Assembly (NCBI GenBank): GCA_002427815.1
Contig: DIZF01000026.1
Span: forward strand, 1-64,000
Length of the DNA stretch: 64,000 nt
Reading direction: 5' to 3'
From: Ramlibacter tataouinensis
GTDB lineage: Bacteria > Pseudomonadota > Gammaproteobacteria > Burkholderiales > Burkholderiaceae_C
The notes beneath the pieces were generated by a model. The model worked only from the letters and a program-made list of their open reading frames with translations, did no database searches and had not been told where the DNA came from. The position numbers were made by a program, and so were the translations under genes. This document shows positions 52,197 to 60,397 of this stretch, in pieces. Within the stretch, counting starts at the first letter, position 1; each line of letters opens with the position of its first letter.

Positions 52197-52979
52197 TTAC
52201 CTGGCGTACTTGCGGAAGTCGGGCTTGCGCTTTTCCTTCAGCGCATTGACGCCTTCGCGCGATTCCTCGGTGTCGTAGTACAGCTTGAGCGCATACATCC
52301 CGAGGCCGGCAATGCCGCTCTGGTGCGCGGTGTCCATGTTGAAGCTGCGCTTGGCGATGGCGATGGCGGTGGGGCTGCGCTCGCAGATCTCTTCGGCCCA
52401 CTTCTGCACTTCGGCGTCCAGCTGGTCGTGGGGCACGCAGACATTGGCCAGTCCCATCGCCACGGCCTCGGCGCCGGAGTAGCGGCGGTTCAGGTACCAG
52501 ATCTCGCGGGCCTTCTTTTCGCCCACCACGCGGGCCAGGAAGGCGGTGCCGTAGCCGGGGTCCACCGAGCCCATCTTGGGACCGACCTGGCCGAAGATGG
52601 CCTTTTCGGAGGCGATGGTGAGGTCGCAGATCGTGCACAGCACGTTGCCGCCACCGATCGCGTAGCCCTGCACGCGGGCGATCACCGGCTTGGGGACGTC
52701 GCGGATCGCTGTGTGCAGCTCTTCCATGGGCAGCCCGATGGTGCCGCGGCCGTCATAGTTGCCGTTGTGGGCGGACTGGTCGCCGCCGGTGCAGAACGCC
52801 CGATCGCCGGCGCCGGCCAGCACGATGGCGCCGACAGCGCGGTCGTAGCCCGCCTTGTTCAGCGCCTTGATGAGCTCGTCGCAGGTCTGGCCGCGAAACG
52901 AGTTCATCTTCTCCGGCCGGTTGATGGTGATCCAGGCCACGCCGTTGCGCACTTCGTACAGGATGTCTTCGAATTCCAT
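52197..52979 (-). CDS. badI: 2-ketocyclohexanecarboxyl-CoA hydrolase, BadI
   Basis: 260 residues of the crotonase/MenB type. Nearly the BadI consensus: EVRNGVAWITINRPEKMNSF, CTGGDQSAHNGNYDGRGTIG (near 70-88), GYAIGGGNVLCTICDLTIAS, KMGSVDPGYGTAFLARVVG, MDTAHQSGIAGLGMYALKLYYDT. It opens the ring of 2-ketocyclohexanecarboxyl-CoA to pimeloyl-CoA. The tyrosine and aspartate of MenB-type catalysis fall in the SVDPGYG loop. AGGAGA before the ATG; first intact gene after the badH stub. Confidence 0.94.
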   Translation of the reverse strand: MEFEDILYEVRNGVAWITINRPEKMNSFRGQTCDELIKALNKAGYDRAVGAIVLAGAGDRAFCTGGDQSAHNGNYDGRGTIGLPMEELHTAIRDVPKPVIARVQGYAIGGGNVLCTICDLTIASEKAIFGQVGPKMGSVDPGYGTAFLARVVGEKKAREIWYLNRRYSGAEAVAMGLANVCVPHDQLDAEVQKWAEEICERSPTAIAIAKRSFNMDTAHQSGIAGLGMYALKLYYDTEESREGVNALKEKRKPDFRKYAR

Positions 52980-53013
52980 GGGGGAGTCTCCTTCAGGGGT
53001 TAGAGGTAAGAGG

Positions 53014-53100
53014 TCAGCCGTTCATCGTCAGGCCGCCAGAGACGCTGAGCGCCTGGCCGGTCACGAAGCAGCTGGCTGTCCTTCCTTCGAATCTCTGCAT
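53014..53100 (-). pseudogene. badH: badH reduced to a 28-codon in-frame deletion stub
   Basis: From ATG at 53098-53100 the frame begins MQRFEGRTA and ends FVTGQALSVSGGLTMNG, then TGA. The first nine codons match the start of BadH (2-hydroxycyclohexanecarboxyl-CoA dehydrogenase, a short-chain dehydrogenase) and the last seventeen match its end; roughly 225 internal codons, including the NAD loop and the YxxxK active site, are missing. GGAGATCAGC before the ATG is still intact. It lies at the operon head between badR and badI, where badH is normally found. Confidence 0.82.
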
Positions 53101-53169
53101 GCTGATCTCCATCTGTGGGCCAGGGGTTGGTATCCTGTGACCCTTCGCAAGGTCACGAGTCGCATATAT

Positions 53170-53183
53170 GTCAATGTATTGAC
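53170..53183. promoter_or_regulatory. Palindrome in the badR-badH divergent promoter
   Basis: GTCAATGTATTGAC is a perfect dyad (GTCAAT-GT-ATTGAC) located about 70 bases from the badH start and 53 bases from the badR start. MarR-type regulators bind such short palindromes over promoter elements. It is the likely BadR operator; TTGAC within it could serve as a -35 element for either direction. Confidence 0.65.
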
Positions 53184-53235
53184 GTAGAATAGCGTTAGCG
53201 CCGTTTCGGTGCAAGTGTTTTGTCCGTGGAAAATA

Positions 53236-53742
53236 ATGAAATCTGCCAGTAGCAACTCAGCCGCAGCCAAGATGGAACTGGCCAACCGGCTGTTCTTTCG
53301 GCTCTATCAATGCGCAAACATGTTGCATAAAACGGGATCGCGCGCGGTGGAGGCGGAAGGGCTGACGACGCAGCAGTGGGCCGTGCTCGGCGCGCTTTCC
53401 CGGCCCAAGGCGCAAGGCGGGATGAGCGTGGGCGACCTGGCCCGTTACCTGATGGTGAGCCGCCAGAACCTGTCAGGTTTGCTCAGCCGGATGGAGCGCA
53501 ACGGGCACCTGCGCAGTGCGACGGACGGGCACGACCGGCGCTCCCGGCTGATCACCATGACCGACTCCGGGCGCAAGCTGTGGGTCAAGCACGCGCTGCC
53601 CAAGATCTCCGGCTATTACGAGCGGGCGCTGGATGGTTTTACGGTGAACGACACCGCCCACGCGCTGCACTACCTGCTGAAGATCCTGGAGAACATGAAA
53701 CGGATCGACGAGGTCGATCCGGACTGGACCGTTTCAGACTGA
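53236..53742 (+). CDS. badR: MarR family regulator, BadR-like
   Basis: 168 residues, dimeric winged helix. The DNA-binding core is LTTQQWAVLGALSRPKAQGGMSVGDLARYLMVSRQNLSGLLSRMERNGHLRSATDGHDRRSRLITMTDSG, with the wing at DGHDRRSR. The sequence and position (divergent from badH, badI, aliA, aliB) fit BadR, a repressor of cyclohexanecarboxylate degradation genes that responds to 2-ketocyclohexanecarboxyl-CoA in Rhodopseudomonas palustris. ATG 53236 is chosen; the frame opens at GTG 53209. Downstream 53743-53952 shows no gene. Confidence 0.87.
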   Translation: MKSASSNSAAAKMELANRLFFRLYQCANMLHKTGSRAVEAEGLTTQQWAVLGALSRPKAQGGMSVGDLARYLMVSRQNLSGLLSRMERNGHLRSATDGHDRRSRLITMTDSGRKLWVKHALPKISGYYERALDGFTVNDTAHALHYLLKILENMKRIDEVDPDWTVSD

Positions 53743-53952
53743 CTTCTCACGGTGGACTCAGCCCGGCGCGAGCCCGCCGCAACTGCCGGCGCCCGATCCG
53801 GCCAGCCCGACAGTTGCAAGCTCGCGCAGAAGCCGGCCCGACCGTGTGATCACTGAATCCTCTGCGCAACGGCAACTGCGTCACTTGCGCAAGTTCTGAA
53901 AAGGATTGATGCACGTCACGGCAAATCGCTTCGGGCGAACTACTGTGTAGAC

Positions 53953-54366
53953 ATGGGCTACCGCATCTTTGCGCTCGTTCTGGCCATGTCGATCTCGCTG
54001 GCCGCCCCGGCGGAGATCATCACCCAGACCAGCACCATTCGAGGCGTGACCGTCGCGGTCACGGCGGGCAATCTGAGTCCCGAAGCGTCGGTGTGGGATT
54101 TCGCGGTGGTGCTGAGCTCGCCCAGCAAGGACTTGCGCGACGATCTGGTCAAGAGCGCGGTGCTGGTCGATCCGCAGGGGAGGCGATACCGGGCCTTGAT
54201 CTGGGAGGGCGCGCCCAGCGCCGGCCGGCACCGGGCCGGCGTGCTCAAGTTCATCGCGGTGAAACCGCGCCCCGAGTGGATCGAGTTGCGCATCAGCCGG
54301 CCCGGCGAAGCCGGGCCGCGCATCTTCGGCTGGTTGCTCGGTGACGGTGTGATGGCCGCGCGCTGA
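53953..54366 (+). CDS. Secreted hypothetical protein, 137 residues
   Basis: A signal peptide (FALVLAMSISLAAPAEI) is followed by beta-rich sequence TIRGVTVAVTAGNLSPEASVWDFAVVLSSPSKDLRDDL, ending RISRPGEAGPRIFGWLLGDGVMAAR. No cysteines and no catalytic motif. It resembles small periplasmic immunoglobulin-like domains but no family is certain. The neighbouring phasin-like gene runs convergently; its stop is 17 bases beyond this gene's end. Confidence 0.7.
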   Translation: MGYRIFALVLAMSISLAAPAEIITQTSTIRGVTVAVTAGNLSPEASVWDFAVVLSSPSKDLRDDLVKSAVLVDPQGRRYRALIWEGAPSAGRHRAGVLKFIAVKPRPEWIELRISRPGEAGPRIFGWLLGDGVMAAR

Positions 54367-54382
54367 CGGTCGGGAAGGCCGG

Positions 54383-54653
54383 TCAGCCCTGATGCTGTCC
54401 CAGCAGGGCCAGCATGCCGCTCTCCAGCGATTCCATGCGCCCGGCCAGGCGCGGCGCCGAATCCTTGCCGATCTTCATGTATTGCCGGAAAGTGCCCAGC
54501 AGCGAGGCGCGGTCGGGATGGTTGAGCAGCAAAGGTGGCCAACCCGGCCGGCAGCACCTGAACCTGCGCCGTGAGCGCGAGCTGGTTGTCCATCAGGCCG
54601 GAGATGTTCTGGCTGTGCAGCTCCAGCATCTCCTGCGTCTTCGTCGAATCCAT
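54383..54653 (-). pseudogene. Small helical protein gene with a one-base frameshift
   Basis: From ATG 54653 the frame starts MDSTKTQEMLELHSQN, ISGLMDNQLALTAQVQ and reaches LPAGLATFAA, then coding-type sequence continues in another frame as LLNHPDRASLLGTFRQYMKI and RLAGRMESLESGMLALLGQH to a stop at 54383-54385. Start-to-stop length is 271 bases, one more than a multiple of 3. The shift lies near 54525-54540 in CCACCTTTGCTG. The two halves together make one plausible 90-residue helical protein, possibly phasin-like. Either a true inactivation or a sequencing error. Confidence 0.6.
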
Positions 54654-54761
54654 AAGGCCTCGCTGGTTGGTTGATCGAACTGTAGACGCAGTACCAAAGG
54701 GCCTGCCGGTCCCGCCGGCGACAGCTCGTGCGTTTTGATCGCTGGCCGCATAGACTCGCAC

Positions 54762-55835
54762 ATGCCTTTTCGCCACCAGATCCGCTTCGCCACCACCTCC
54801 GACGGCGTGAAGATCGCTTTTGCCCAGAGCGGGCAGGGCTTTCCGCTGGTGCGCGCCGCCCACTGGATGACGCACCTGGAATGGGATTGGCAAACCCCCG
54901 TCTGGGGGCCGTTGCTCGAGGCCCTGTCGACAGGGCATCATCTCCACCGCTACGACTCGCGCGGCTGCGGGCTTTCGGATCGCGAGGTGCCTGCTGCCCG
55001 GCTGGAGCAGATGGTTGCCGACTTGGAAGCCGTGGCCGACGCCGCCGGGCTGGAACGGTTTGCGCTGCTGGGGATGTCCCAGGGCGGGGGCGTATCCATC
55101 GTCTACGCCGCCCGGCACCCGGAGCGCGTCACCCATCTGGTGCTGCTCGACGCCTTCGCCCGCGGTTCGCTGGTGCGCCGGCCGGAGCCCGCGCAACACG
55201 AGGTGATCGATGCGATGGCGCGCCTGGTGCGGGCCGGTTGGGGACAGGACAACGCCGCCTTCCGCCAGATGTTCACCACCCAGTTCTTTCCCGGTGCCAC
55301 CCGCGAACAGGCGGACAGCTTCAACCAGTTGCAGCGCCTGTCGTGCACGCCGCAGTACGCCGAGCAATTGGTGCGCGCCAACGCGGCCTTGGATGCATCG
55401 TCCTGGGTGTCGCAGGTGGGCTGCCCCACGCTGGTGCTCCATTGCCGCAACGACTCGCGCGTGCCGTTCGAAGAGGGGCGCTTCCTGGCTTCGGCCATTG
55501 CCAATGCGAGGCTCGAGCCGCTGGAGTCGGTGAACCATGTGCCCTTGCCCGGCGAGCCGGCGTTCGACCGGGCGCTGGCCCTCATCAACGAGTTTCTTCC
55601 GGTGTCCCCGGGCGGGCAGGTGGCGGCCGCCTTCGCCGGGTTGACGCAGCGCGAGCGGGAGGTGGTCGAACTGCTCGCGCGCGGCCTGGACAACGCCCAG
55701 ATCGGCGCCCACCTGGGCCTGGCCGAAAAGACGGTGCGCAACAAGGTATCGGCCGTGTTCGAGAAGGTCGGCGCCGAGAACCGGGCCCAGGCCATCGTCC
55801 GCGCCCGCGACGCCGGCTTCGGCCGCAGCGGCTGA
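54762..55835 (+). CDS. Alpha/beta hydrolase fused to a LuxR-type DNA-binding domain
   Basis: 357 residues. Residues 1 to about 265 are an alpha/beta hydrolase with nucleophile elbow LLGMSQGGGVSIVYAA (Ser near 100), a catalytic Asp in LHCRNDSRVPFEEG (near 220) and a His in VNHVPLPG (near 247). The C-terminal part, GLTQREREVVELLARGLDNAQIGAHLGLAEKTVRNKVSAVFEKVG (near 290-350), is a complete LuxR/FixJ helix-turn-helix. Such proteins are thought to sense a small ester or similar ligand, or to hydrolyse it, and regulate transcription. The target is unknown. The frame's earlier ATG at 54735 is an alternative start. Confidence 0.85.
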   Translation: MPFRHQIRFATTSDGVKIAFAQSGQGFPLVRAAHWMTHLEWDWQTPVWGPLLEALSTGHHLHRYDSRGCGLSDREVPAARLEQMVADLEAVADAAGLERFALLGMSQGGGVSIVYAARHPERVTHLVLLDAFARGSLVRRPEPAQHEVIDAMARLVRAGWGQDNAAFRQMFTTQFFPGATREQADSFNQLQRLSCTPQYAEQLVRANAALDASSWVSQVGCPTLVLHCRNDSRVPFEEGRFLASAIANARLEPLESVNHVPLPGEPAFDRALALINEFLPVSPGGQVAAAFAGLTQREREVVELLARGLDNAQIGAHLGLAEKTVRNKVSAVFEKVGAENRAQAIVRARDAGFGRSG

Positions 55836-55989
55836 GCTCCGAACTCCTGAACCGTGGCGGCAGGACACTTGTCCCGCTCGCCGGGTGCCTTCCGGGCCCG
55901 TGAAGGGACGGCCGTCCCGCGACAAAGCAGCGCCGGTCGTCTTCAATAGGTCATCGCCTCACAGGCTTTATCCCCTCAGGAGAATGACC

Positions 55990-56280
55990 ATGAACACCAC
56001 CCGCACTGCCTGCGCCCCCGAATGGCCGCTCACGATTGAGCGCGGCCTAGCCGACGGGCCCACGCTCATGCTCATGCTCATGCTCGCAGACGGCCGTCGC
56101 ACCGATCTCGATGCGTTCCGGAACGAATGCCGCGAGCGCGCGCAGGAAATGCGGCGTCAGGCCATGGCCGATGCCGTCGATGTGGTATTCGCCGCGCTGC
56201 GCCGCGTGGCCGGTGCGGCAGCGCACCTTGTTCGACCGGCGATTGCCCGCAAGGCCAGTGCCGGCGCCCACGGCATCTGA
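55990..56280 (+). CDS. Small hypothetical protein with a leucine-methionine repeat
   Basis: 96 residues. Near residue 25 it has TLMLMLMLADGRRTDL, encoded by a repeat of CTCATG units (56062-56085) whose copy number could vary. The rest is a basic helical segment, RNECRERAQEMRRQAMADAVDVVFAALRRVAGAA. TCAGGAGAATGACC precedes the ATG. It lies 75 bases upstream of the diiron gene and may be cotranscribed. No family is recognised. Confidence 0.6.
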   Translation: MNTTRTACAPEWPLTIERGLADGPTLMLMLMLADGRRTDLDAFRNECRERAQEMRRQAMADAVDVVFAALRRVAGAAAHLVRPAIARKASAGAHGI

Positions 56281-56355
56281 TCGCCCGACACCCCGGTTTC
56301 CCGTCCCGGCGCGGCGCGCCGGTCCCTTGCTCCCTTGTTTCGAAAGGAACTCATC

Positions 56356-57321
56356 ATGATGTCCGTCGCTGCCACCGACCGTTACGCCAAGGTCATCGAG
56401 GTCTCCAAGCGCGTGCGCTGGGAGATCGATCGCGATGTGATCCGCGGCCGCAATTTCGACTTCAGCAAGACTTTCCTGCCCAGCGGGCTGTCGCTGGCCG
56501 ATGAACTGACGTTCCTGAGCGCGGGCGACAAGCGGCTGCTGAGCCAGGTGCAAGGCCGCACCTACGCGTGCATGTTCGGGCTGGTCGAACGCTTCATCGG
56601 CGCCAAGGTGCTCGATGTCAGCCGCCAGCACTGGCTGGGCGACCAGGTGGCGCTGGAAGCGCTGGTGCGCCTGACCGACGAAGAGCTCAAGCACCAGGAA
56701 CTGTTTCGCCGGCTTGAAGCCATGATGGCCGCCGAGATGCCGGCCGGCTACGTGCACACCGCCGACGCGAACGCCGTGGCGCAGGCGGTCCTGTCCAAGA
56801 GCACCTGGGCCGTGCTGGCGCTGACATTGGACATCGAACTGTTCTCGCAGGCCCATTACCGCGCCAGCATCGCGCCCCACGACGACTTGTGCGGGCTGTG
56901 GAAGGACGTGTTCCTGTTCCATTGGCGCGAGGAAGCGCAGCACGCGATCCTCGACGAGATCGAGCTGGCGGCCGAGGACGGCCGGCTCAGCCCCGCCGAG
57001 CGCGATGCCGCAGTGGATGACCTGATCGCGCTGGTGGGCGCCGTGGACGGTCTCGTGCAAGAGCAGGCCGCAGCCGACGCCGCTTACTTCGCCAAGATCG
57101 CCGGCAGGCCCTTCAGCGACGCCGAGCGCGAGCAGATCGAGGCCAAGGTGCTCAAGGCCTACCGCTGGCAGTACATCGTCACCGGCGCGATGGAGCCGCG
57201 CTTCCAGAAGGCGCTGTTCGGCCTGCTCGACGAGAAGCAGAGCCAGCGCATCCAGAACGCCCTCGCACCGCTGACCTACGCGGTGCCGGAGCAACCCGAG
57301 GCGATGCCCTTGGCAGCGTAA
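56356..57321 (+). CDS. Ferritin-like diiron-carboxylate protein of unknown substrate
   Basis: 321 residues, four-helix-bundle type. Metal ligands are suggested by LTDEELKHQELFRRLE (ExxH, near 117), LTLDIELFSQAHYRAS (E and H, near 165) and HWREEAQHAILDEIE (EExxH, near 197). This is the ferritin/ribonucleotide-reductase-like pattern of oxygenases and desaturases, including AurF-type N-oxygenases, but no subfamily is certain. AAAGGAA precedes the ATG at 56356. The downstream hairpin at 57319 is shared with nth, which is convergent. Confidence 0.75.
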   Translation: MMSVAATDRYAKVIEVSKRVRWEIDRDVIRGRNFDFSKTFLPSGLSLADELTFLSAGDKRLLSQVQGRTYACMFGLVERFIGAKVLDVSRQHWLGDQVALEALVRLTDEELKHQELFRRLEAMMAAEMPAGYVHTADANAVAQAVLSKSTWAVLALTLDIELFSQAHYRASIAPHDDLCGLWKDVFLFHWREEAQHAILDEIELAAEDGRLSPAERDAAVDDLIALVGAVDGLVQEQAAADAAYFAKIAGRPFSDAEREQIEAKVLKAYRWQYIVTGAMEPRFQKALFGLLDEKQSQRIQNALAPLTYAVPEQPEAMPLAA

Positions 57322-57341
57322 TTGGGGTCAGACTCCAATTA
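57319..57341. terminator. Bidirectional hairpin between the diiron gene and nth
   Basis: TAATTGG and CCAATTA pair around GGTCAGACT, between two converging genes; it overlaps both stop regions. The core GGGGTCAGACTCCAATTA is a motif seen repeatedly as an intergenic element in beta-proteobacteria. No T-run of length follows, so terminator function is an inference from placement. Confidence 0.55.
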
Positions 57342-58013
57342 ATGTCGCGATGCCGGCCGAACTTGCCGAGCCGCCCCCGGCGGCGGTGTCTTCGGCTGGT
57401 AATCGCAGAACTTGATTACCGCGCATTCCCAGCAGCGGGGCGTTCGCGCAACGCAGACATAGCGACCGTGCAGGATCAGCCAATGGTGGGCGTCGACCAG
57501 GTACTCCTTGGGCACGCGCTTCATCAGGGCCAGCTCGACTGCCAGCGGTGTCTTGCCCGGCGCCAGCCCGGTGCGATTGCTGACGCGGAAGATATGGGTG
57601 TCCACCGCCAGCGTCTCCTCGCCGAAGGCCACGTTCAGCACCACGTTCGCAGTCTTGCGACCCACGCCCGGCAGCGATTCCAGCGCTTCCCGGGTGCGCG
57701 GCACCTCGCCGCCGTACTGGTCCACCAGGACGCGGCAGGTGGCCAGCAGATGCCTGGCCTTGCTGTGGTACAGCCCGATCGTCTTGATGAATTCCTCCAG
57801 CCGCTCCAGGCCCAGGTCGAGGATGGCCTGCGGCGTGTTGGCCACCGGAAACAGCTTGCGCGTCGCCTTGTTGACGCCCACGTCGGTGGACTGCGCCGAC
57901 AGCAGCACCGCCACCAGCAGCTCGAACGGCGTGGTGAACTCCAGCTCGGTGGTGGGCGTCGGGTTGGCGGCGCGCAGGGTGGCGAAGAAGGGTTCGATGA
58001 GCTCGCGTTTCAT
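57339..58013 (-). CDS. nth: Endonuclease III (DNA glycosylase/AP lyase)
   Basis: 224 residues. The helix-hairpin-helix LESLPGVGRKTANVVLNVAFGEETLAVDTHIFRVSNR contains the catalytic Lys (RKTAN, near 119) and Asp (VDTHIF, near 138). The [4Fe-4S] cluster ligands CVARTPRCWECAVIKFC fit C-x6-C-x2-C-x5-C. It removes oxidised pyrimidines in base excision repair. ATG 58013 opens MKRELIEPFFATLR. Ordinary housekeeping gene. Confidence 0.96.
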   Translation of the reverse strand: MKRELIEPFFATLRAANPTPTTELEFTTPFELLVAVLLSAQSTDVGVNKATRKLFPVANTPQAILDLGLERLEEFIKTIGLYHSKARHLLATCRVLVDQYGGEVPRTREALESLPGVGRKTANVVLNVAFGEETLAVDTHIFRVSNRTGLAPGKTPLAVELALMKRVPKEYLVDAHHWLILHGRYVCVARTPRCWECAVIKFCDYQPKTPPPGAARQVRPASRH

Positions 58014-58118
58014 GGGGCAAGTGTAGGAGGGGACCCAGGGCCGGGTTTCCCCTTGTGACCCGCGAGCGATTCGGCGCTACATTGTTGACAATCGATCATC
58101 GCCCGTTAATCCTGGCCC

Positions 58119-58853
58119 GTGAATCCTGATCTCATCCCCGCCGCCAGCGCCGCCGCGCCGTTTCGCGTCGACCGGCTGCCCAAGAGCACCTTCCGCCATC
58201 ACATCGCCGCGCGGCTGCGGGCGGCGATCCTGGGCGGCGAGATCGCGCCCGGCGCGCAACTGGTGGAATCCACGCTTGCGACCCAGTTCAACGTGAGCCG
58301 CGGGCCGCTGCGCGAGGCCCTGCGCCAGCTGGCCGAAGAGGGGCTGCTGGTCACCGTGCCCTACACCGGCACCCACGTCATTTCGCTGTCCGTGGAGGAC
58401 GTGCGCGAGATCTATTCGATGCGCATCATGCTGGAGCGCTTCGCCTTCGAGCAGGCCTGGGACAAGCGTGACGACGCGTTCCGGCGCGAACTGCGCCGGC
58501 GCAAGGACGCGCTCACCGCGACGATCGACGCCGGCGACGACGGCGCCAGCATCCTGGCCGAGCTCGAGTTGCACGGGCTGGTGTACGAGGCCAGCGGCCA
58601 TCGCCTGCTGCAGCGCGCCTGGCAAAGCCTGCGCGGGCGGCTGCAGCTGTATTGGGCGGCCCACCACCGGGCCCACGGAACACGCGGCCCGCGCCGCGAC
58701 AGCCACAACAGCTACGTGCGCGCCGCGCTGGGCAACAGCCTGGACGACATGCGCGCCGAGATCGCCAGCCACATGGGGCGCGGCGCCGTCCAGACCGAGA
58801 AGTTCCTGGCGCTTGCCTTTCCGCCCCCTTCACAGCCACCACAGGAGAACTGA
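58119..58853 (+). CDS. GntR family regulator with FCD domain
   Basis: 244 residues. The winged helix reads FRHHIAARLRAAILGGEIAPGAQLVESTLATQFNVSRGPLREALRQLAEEGLLVTVPYTGTHVISLS; the FCD part follows with IYSMRIMLERFAFEQ and the metal-site candidate HGLVYEASGHRLL. It begins 106 bases upstream of nth's divergent start and ends one base before the amino-acid ABC genes, whose operon it should control. The inducer is likely an amino acid or its derivative. Confidence 0.88.
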   Translation: MNPDLIPAASAAAPFRVDRLPKSTFRHHIAARLRAAILGGEIAPGAQLVESTLATQFNVSRGPLREALRQLAEEGLLVTVPYTGTHVISLSVEDVREIYSMRIMLERFAFEQAWDKRDDAFRRELRRRKDALTATIDAGDDGASILAELELHGLVYEASGHRLLQRAWQSLRGRLQLYWAAHHRAHGTRGPRRDSHNSYVRAALGNSLDDMRAEIASHMGRGAVQTEKFLALAFPPPSQPPQEN

Positions 58854-58854
58854 C

Positions 58855-59688
58855 ATGACGATCGACCGACGCACCACACTCTCGGGCCTGGCGGCCGGCG
58901 CCATGGCGCTGGTTCTGCCCGCGGCGCGGGCCCAGGCCGGCGGCACGCTGGACCAGGTCAAGCAACGCGGCAGCCTGCGCGTGGGCGTGACGCAGGCGCC
59001 GCCCTGGTATTCCAAGGACCCGAAGACGGGCGAGTGGTCGTCCGGCGTCGGCGTCTCCATGGGCAAGGCCATGGCCGCCGCGCTGGGCGTGAAGTTCGAG
59101 CCGGTCGAAGTCACCTGGGGCACGGCCATCGCAGCGCTGCAGGGCAACAAGATCGACATCATGTACATGATGGATGCCACGCCCGAGCGGGCGCAAGCCG
59201 TCGATTTCCCGGCCACGCCGCTGCTCTATTACTCGCTGGCCGTGCTGGCGCGCGACGACCTGCCCGTGAAGGCCTGGGCCGACCTCGACAAGCCGGGCGT
59301 GCGCATCGCCGTGCCGCAGGCCAGCAGCATGGACAAGTTCCTGAGCGAGCACGTCGCCAAGGCCACCATCCAGCGCTTCCCCGGCAATGCCGAAGCGATC
59401 GCAGCGTTCCAGGCCGGGCGCGCCGACGCCGTGTGCCTGTTCCATCCTCCGTTGCTGGCCGCCCGGCAGAAACTGGGCACCGGCAAGATCGTGGTGCCGA
59501 CGCCGGCGCAATCCCAGGCCTCCAGCGCAGCGGTGCGCAAGGACGACAAGGCGTTCCTGGCCTTCGTCGACAAGTCGCTCGGCGACTATTACAGGAGCGG
59601 GCAAACGCAGAAGTGGTACGAGCAATTCCTGGTCGGCTTCGGGCTGGACCCCAAGGCCTCGCCGCCGGTCATGAAGGAAATGCTCTAG
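58855..59688 (+). CDS. Polar amino acid ABC transporter substrate-binding protein
   Basis: 277 residues. The N-terminus RRTTLSGLAAGAMALVLPAARAQA is a Tat-like twin-arginine signal. The binding fold starts TLDQVKQRGSLRVGVTQAPPWYSKDPKTGEW and includes the family's substrate loop with GVSMGKAMAAALGVKFEPVEV and TAIAALQGNKIDIMYMM. ACAGGAG precedes the ATG. Directly followed by two permeases and an ATPase, so it is the receptor of a complete importer. Substrate probably a polar or opine-like amino acid. Confidence 0.88.
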   Translation: MTIDRRTTLSGLAAGAMALVLPAARAQAGGTLDQVKQRGSLRVGVTQAPPWYSKDPKTGEWSSGVGVSMGKAMAAALGVKFEPVEVTWGTAIAALQGNKIDIMYMMDATPERAQAVDFPATPLLYYSLAVLARDDLPVKAWADLDKPGVRIAVPQASSMDKFLSEHVAKATIQRFPGNAEAIAAFQAGRADAVCLFHPPLLAARQKLGTGKIVVPTPAQSQASSAAVRKDDKAFLAFVDKSLGDYYRSGQTQKWYEQFLVGFGLDPKASPPVMKEML

Positions 59689-59709
59689 GGCCGGCTGCGG
59701 CGCCACGGC

Positions 59710-60387
59710 ATGTACAGCTGGGACTTCACGCCCGTCGTCGCCAATGCCGGGATGCTCGCCCAGGGGCTCGCGAACACGCTCAAGGTGACCGGCACGGCGC
59801 TGGGCTTCGGGGTGCCGCTGGGCCTGGCGCTGGCCCTGCTGCGCCTGTCGCGCCGGCGCGTGCTGTCGTGGCCGGCCGGGTTCGTGATCGAGTTCTTCCG
59901 CACCACGCCGCCGCTGGTCCAGCTGTTCTGGTTCTTCTTCGCGCTGCCGATCCTGATCCACGTGGAAATGACGCCGTTCGTCGCGGCGGTGCTCACGTTC
60001 TCGATCCAGTCGTCGGCTTTCTTCGCCGAGGTGTTCCGCGGCGGCATCGTCTCGATCGAGAAGGGCCAGTGGGAAGCGGCGCGCGCGATCGGCATGAACC
60101 ACGGACAGGCCATGCGGCGCATCATCCTGCCGCAGGCGGTGCGCCGCATGATCCCGGCGTTCATGGAACGCTCGATCGAGCTGATGAAGACCACCACCCT
60201 GGTGGCTACCGTGTCGTACGCCGACCTGCTGTTCCAGGCCAACGAACTGGCGCAGAAGACCTTTCGCCCGCTGGAGGTCTTCACCGTTACGGCGCTGATC
60301 TATTTCGTCGTGATCTTCGCGGCCAGCCTGTTGGTGCAACGGCTGGAGCGGCGGCTCGCCGTCAGCGGCGAAACCACGGCCCATTAG
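59710..60387 (+). CDS. Amino acid ABC transporter permease 1
   Basis: 225 residues, about five membrane helices (HisMQ type). The coupling loop EAARAIGMNHGQAMRRIILPQAVRRMIPAF carries the EAA-type motif. The opening FTPVVANAGMLAQGLANTLKVTGTALGFGVPLGLALALLRLSRRR is typical of HisQ/GlnP. It pairs with the next permease as a heterodimer. Operon member 22 bases after the binding protein. Confidence 0.9.
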   Translation: MYSWDFTPVVANAGMLAQGLANTLKVTGTALGFGVPLGLALALLRLSRRRVLSWPAGFVIEFFRTTPPLVQLFWFFFALPILIHVEMTPFVAAVLTFSIQSSAFFAEVFRGGIVSIEKGQWEAARAIGMNHGQAMRRIILPQAVRRMIPAFMERSIELMKTTTLVATVSYADLLFQANELAQKTFRPLEVFTVTALIYFVVIFAASLLVQRLERRLAVSGETTAH

Positions 60388-60397
60388 GACCAAGCCC

